Source: Hirsutella rhossiliensis
Lineage: Eukaryota > Ascomycota > Sordariomycetes > Hypocreales > Ophiocordycipitaceae
Direction of reading: 5' to 3'
Length of the DNA stretch: 64,000 bases
NCBI RefSeq assembly: GCF_020360975.1
Contig: NW_025408669.1
Span: forward strand, 5,270,001 to 5,334,000
Shown here: in pieces, positions 61,542-64,000 of the stretch
How the letters are laid out: every line of letters begins with the position of its first letter
Position numbering within the stretch: position 1 is the first letter of the stretch
The notes under the pieces: model-generated
Seen by the model: the letters and a program-made list of their open reading frames with translations, nothing else
Databases searched by the model: none
Told to the model about the DNA's origin: nothing
Position numbers and translations under genes: made by a program

Positions 61542-62877
61542 CAGGCCTGCTTCCTAGATCTATAGACGTCTTCGAGATGCCTTAGGGGCCTCGAGATATA
61601 ATAGCAGACGCGGAGCCTCGAGATATAATCATGGCGCGGGACCTCGAGCAGACGAGGGAGGACGTGCAGGTACCGGCACACGACGAGCGGAGCCGTGCCT
61701 TACGTAAGGCGGCTGTTCAGCATGTACGTACATACATACATATACATCCAGCACAGCCAGCCGGCAGTTCTCTCTATCCTGTACATACTGTACATACTAA
61801 TATATATACTAATATACATACAGTTGTATCTCGTCAGCATCTCTCTTTTTCCTTGGGCGGGCGAGTGGATACGGATACTCCGAGGTACTCTCTCCTCCGC
61901 GTCATTACCGTCACCCCAAGGGCGTGCAGAGAAAGAACGAGAGAAAAAAAAAAGTCCGTCGGGCCTCCGCCCCACTCCGGCCGCCGACGCCCGGGATCCA
62001 ATCCCGCTTTTGTGTTTTCTCGAAACCCCCCCCCCCTTCTCCCCTTCCCCGCCGAGCCTTTTCGCCGTCCGTTTCGCTCTCTGCCTCGCCCTCCTCTGCC
62101 GCTCGTCCTCTGGCCTCTTTGGATTTTCTAAAAAGGAAGGATGCTTCTCGCATGTCAGCGCGGCAAGGGAGTGACATCTGTGCGACTCGGGCGCGGACTG
62201 TAATGGACGGATACTCCCGTGGAGACTTTTTTTTTCCCAACGACGGACACTCTTCGGATGCCCCGTTTGGGGGCGTGTGTAATACCTCGTCGTCCGCTTC
62301 CGTCGTTGGTCGGTACTTTTCGCCGCTGTCGAACGAACGAACTGGCTTGGGTGACCCCCCACGTCTTTCGGACGCGGACAATGCAGTCAAAATCTGATAA
62401 TCGGCTCACGCCGGCAGGCAGATAGGCGGCGCGGCGGCGACGACGACGACGACGATGACGCCGCCGCCGCCGCCCCGGTGTAATTTTCTTCAGGGCTATG
62501 ACTCGCCGAGGCACAAACCCCCGACGGACATGTGCCGGCAGCCACCTATACCGTCCTATTCCTTGCGGCGGGAGCCCAGTTCGCTCCCTCGCTCCCCCTC
62601 CTCCATTCCTCGGCACCTCATGGCAAAGGTGGGAGAGCGATGCCGCCGGGCATCCCAAGAAATGCACCACCACCGCCGCCCATCCAGCATGCACATGTAC
62701 ATATTATATCCATGCCAAGCTGAACTTTGCCGGGCCCCTCCCCTCTTCCCAACGGGCTTGCAGTCCCCGGCCAACGCCACCGGGTCGCGTGGCTTGGGTT
62801 GGTGTCCGAGTCCGAAAGGAGCACGCACACAGACAGACAGACACGGACAGACACAGGCAGACACACACGTACACACA

Positions 62878-62880
<3 letters not shown>

Positions 62881-62934
<54 letters not shown>
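62881..62934. repeat. (AC)n microsatellite
   Basis: About 27 uninterrupted AC units, preceded by a degenerate ACAG/ACAC tract from about 62,826. Confidence 0.95.
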
Positions 62935-62936
<2 letters not shown>

Positions 62937-63232
62937 CTCTGCACCGTCGGAACCAGAGCCCGACGAGACGAATTGTGATCCGTGGGGGGGAAGGGGTTTT
63001 TTTTTTATTATATAGAAAAAAAATATCGTCCGTCTGCATCTGCCGCCGGCTCGACCGACATACATACAGTACAGTAATTACAGTACGTACATACAGAACA
63101 AACAAACAAGCCGCTGCCAGCAAAAGAGAGGGAAAAAGAGGGCCCGACCGACTGGGTAACCCACTCACCCACCCCACCTTGGAGATGCAACAAACAACTG
63201 CCGACGTCTCCCTCGCTCGACTCTCTCTCCTC

Positions 63233-63266
63233 CCATCCATCCATCCATCCATCCATCCATCCATCC
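63233..63266. repeat. (CCAT)n microsatellite
   Basis: About eight CCAT units within a pyrimidine-rich tract. Confidence 0.9.
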
Positions 63267-63556
63267 CCCTTCCTCCCCATCATGTCTCCTCGGGTGTAAA
63301 CCCAACAACGCGTACGTACCATGCTTGCTTGCACACATTACGGTACCATCTTACCTACATACATACATGTCGCCTCCCGTCTCTCGAGACACAGATTGGA
63401 AACCCCCCTCCCTCCCTTCAACTCCTCCTCCTCCTCCCGCGTGGCACACAAGCCCTTCCCGTGCTCGCTAATCGCCCGAGTCAACCCGCCTCGCTTGCGT
63501 GCATGATCCCCCGACATCCTCGGGCCACAAACAAGACCAAGCACACAAGCTGACAA

Positions 63557-63597
63557 CCACCAGCACCAGCACCAGCACCAGCACCAGCACCAGCACA
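63557..63597. repeat. (ACCAGC)n hexanucleotide repeat
   Basis: Six to seven tandem CAGCAC/ACCAGC units lie near the right end of the window. Confidence 0.9.
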
Positions 63598-63851
63598 TGG
63601 CTGCCGCCGCCCGCCCACGCCCTTTAGACTCTCGACGCTTCCATGCGCAACCATCCCCTCCCGCCACGCGGTCCCAGGGTCAACGTAGATGGGCGCCCGT
63701 TTCGTCTGGTGTCGTATGCCGTGCAAGTCTCGCGCCATCCCCAGCCCCTGCCCCCATTTGCGTCGGGCGCAAAGGTCGCGTGCCCTGTAGAACGCCCGCC
63801 TCTCCTGTGTCCCGCCCGGGAGCACCACCACGTAATTGTCAGCTCATTGCC

Positions 63852-63890
63852 CCAGTCCTGTCGCCAGTCCTGTCGCCAGTCCTGTTTCCA
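63852..63890. repeat. Tandem repeat, three 12-bp units
   Basis: Three units of CAGTCCTGTCGC, the last altered to TTTC, lie head to tail. Confidence 0.8.
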
Positions 63891-64000
63891 GTCTCGCGCC
63901 CATGCGTCGGGCCCAGCCATGCATGTCTTGCCTCTTCCAGCCCTCGACTTGACGCCTCGGCGCTGTGGCGCAGCCGTTCGAGTTGGCAATGGCCCTCATC

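Larger units (their letters stand above)
55621..61900. other. Gene-poor, non-RIP spacer
   Basis: This is normal-composition sequence with many short overlapping frames in all phases, none with a recognisable domain or consistent introns. It contains scattered CATACAT and GTACAT motifs, a 13-bp triple repeat (57,275-57,313) and a GGAT microsatellite (61,511-61,541). Non-coding transcripts or fast-evolving small genes cannot be excluded. Confidence 0.5.
61901..64000 (+). promoter_or_regulatory. Probable upstream region of a plus-strand gene beyond the window
   Basis: Pyrimidine-rich tracts now lie on the plus strand (61,955-62,130, 63,210-63,290 and 63,395-63,440), the reverse of the pattern near the Zn2Cys6 gene. 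Microsatellites are dense here. No coding start is convincing before the window ends. The inference is that a gene transcribed rightward begins past 64,000. Confidence 0.4.

Noticed and set aside
62498..63553. 351-residue plus-strand frame through (AC)n and (CCAT)n repeats
   Set aside because: It is open only because microsatellites lack stops in that frame; it reads as His/Thr and Pro/Ser repeats.

Overview
The window comes from a filamentous ascomycete (Pezizomycotina, probably Sordariomycetes). The genes have several short GT-AG introns (49-124 nt), and fungal orthologues of MLH1 and the ribosomal-protein importer Syo1 are recognisable. About 40 kb has been mutated in the way repeat-induced point mutation (RIP) mutates DNA: CpA and TpG are almost absent, TpA is in great excess, and CpG is kept. 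No tool was run. All boundaries and identities come from reading the sequence.

Positions 1 to about 40,120 are a RIP-degraded nest of transposable elements with no intact host gene. Layers recognised by target-site duplications (TSDs) or terminal repeats are: a chromodomain Ty3/gypsy element (chromovirus, 10,788-17,765) inserted into a Tad/I-type LINE; a second chromovirus copy whose two complementary halves lie at 1-3,940 (+) and 21,137-23,884 (-); two copia elements in opposite orientation (3,941-9,814 and 23,885-30,400) that touch those halves; a 466-bp solo LTR inside a copia LTR; two copies of a 770-bp tRNA-headed SINE; a PIF1-type helicase relic; a 547-bp terminal-repeat miniature retrotransposon (TRIM) almost untouched by RIP; and a foldback MITE. 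The TRIM LTRs begin and end with the same bases as the chromovirus LTRs, which suggests the chromovirus moves it.

At about 40,120 composition changes abruptly to normal GC-rich sequence. Four genes follow: a type II membrane glycosyltransferase-like gene (minus, five exons), syo1 (plus, two exons, divergent from the previous gene), mlh1 (minus, three exons, convergent with syo1), and a Zn2Cys6 transcription factor (minus, three exons). In the last, the zinc cluster is split by an 8-nt microexon.

From about 52,000 to 64,000 there is a 12-kb stretch without a convincing gene. It holds pyrimidine-rich tracts, homopolymers and microsatellites. Pyrimidine-rich tracts lie on the minus strand near the transcription factor and on the plus strand near the right edge, so the stretch looks like the shared upstream region of two divergent genes, the second starting beyond the window.

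The genes do not form a pathway. Syo1 acts in ribosome assembly, MLH1 in mismatch repair and meiosis, the glycosyltransferase-like protein probably in the secretory pathway, and the Zn2Cys6 protein in transcription.
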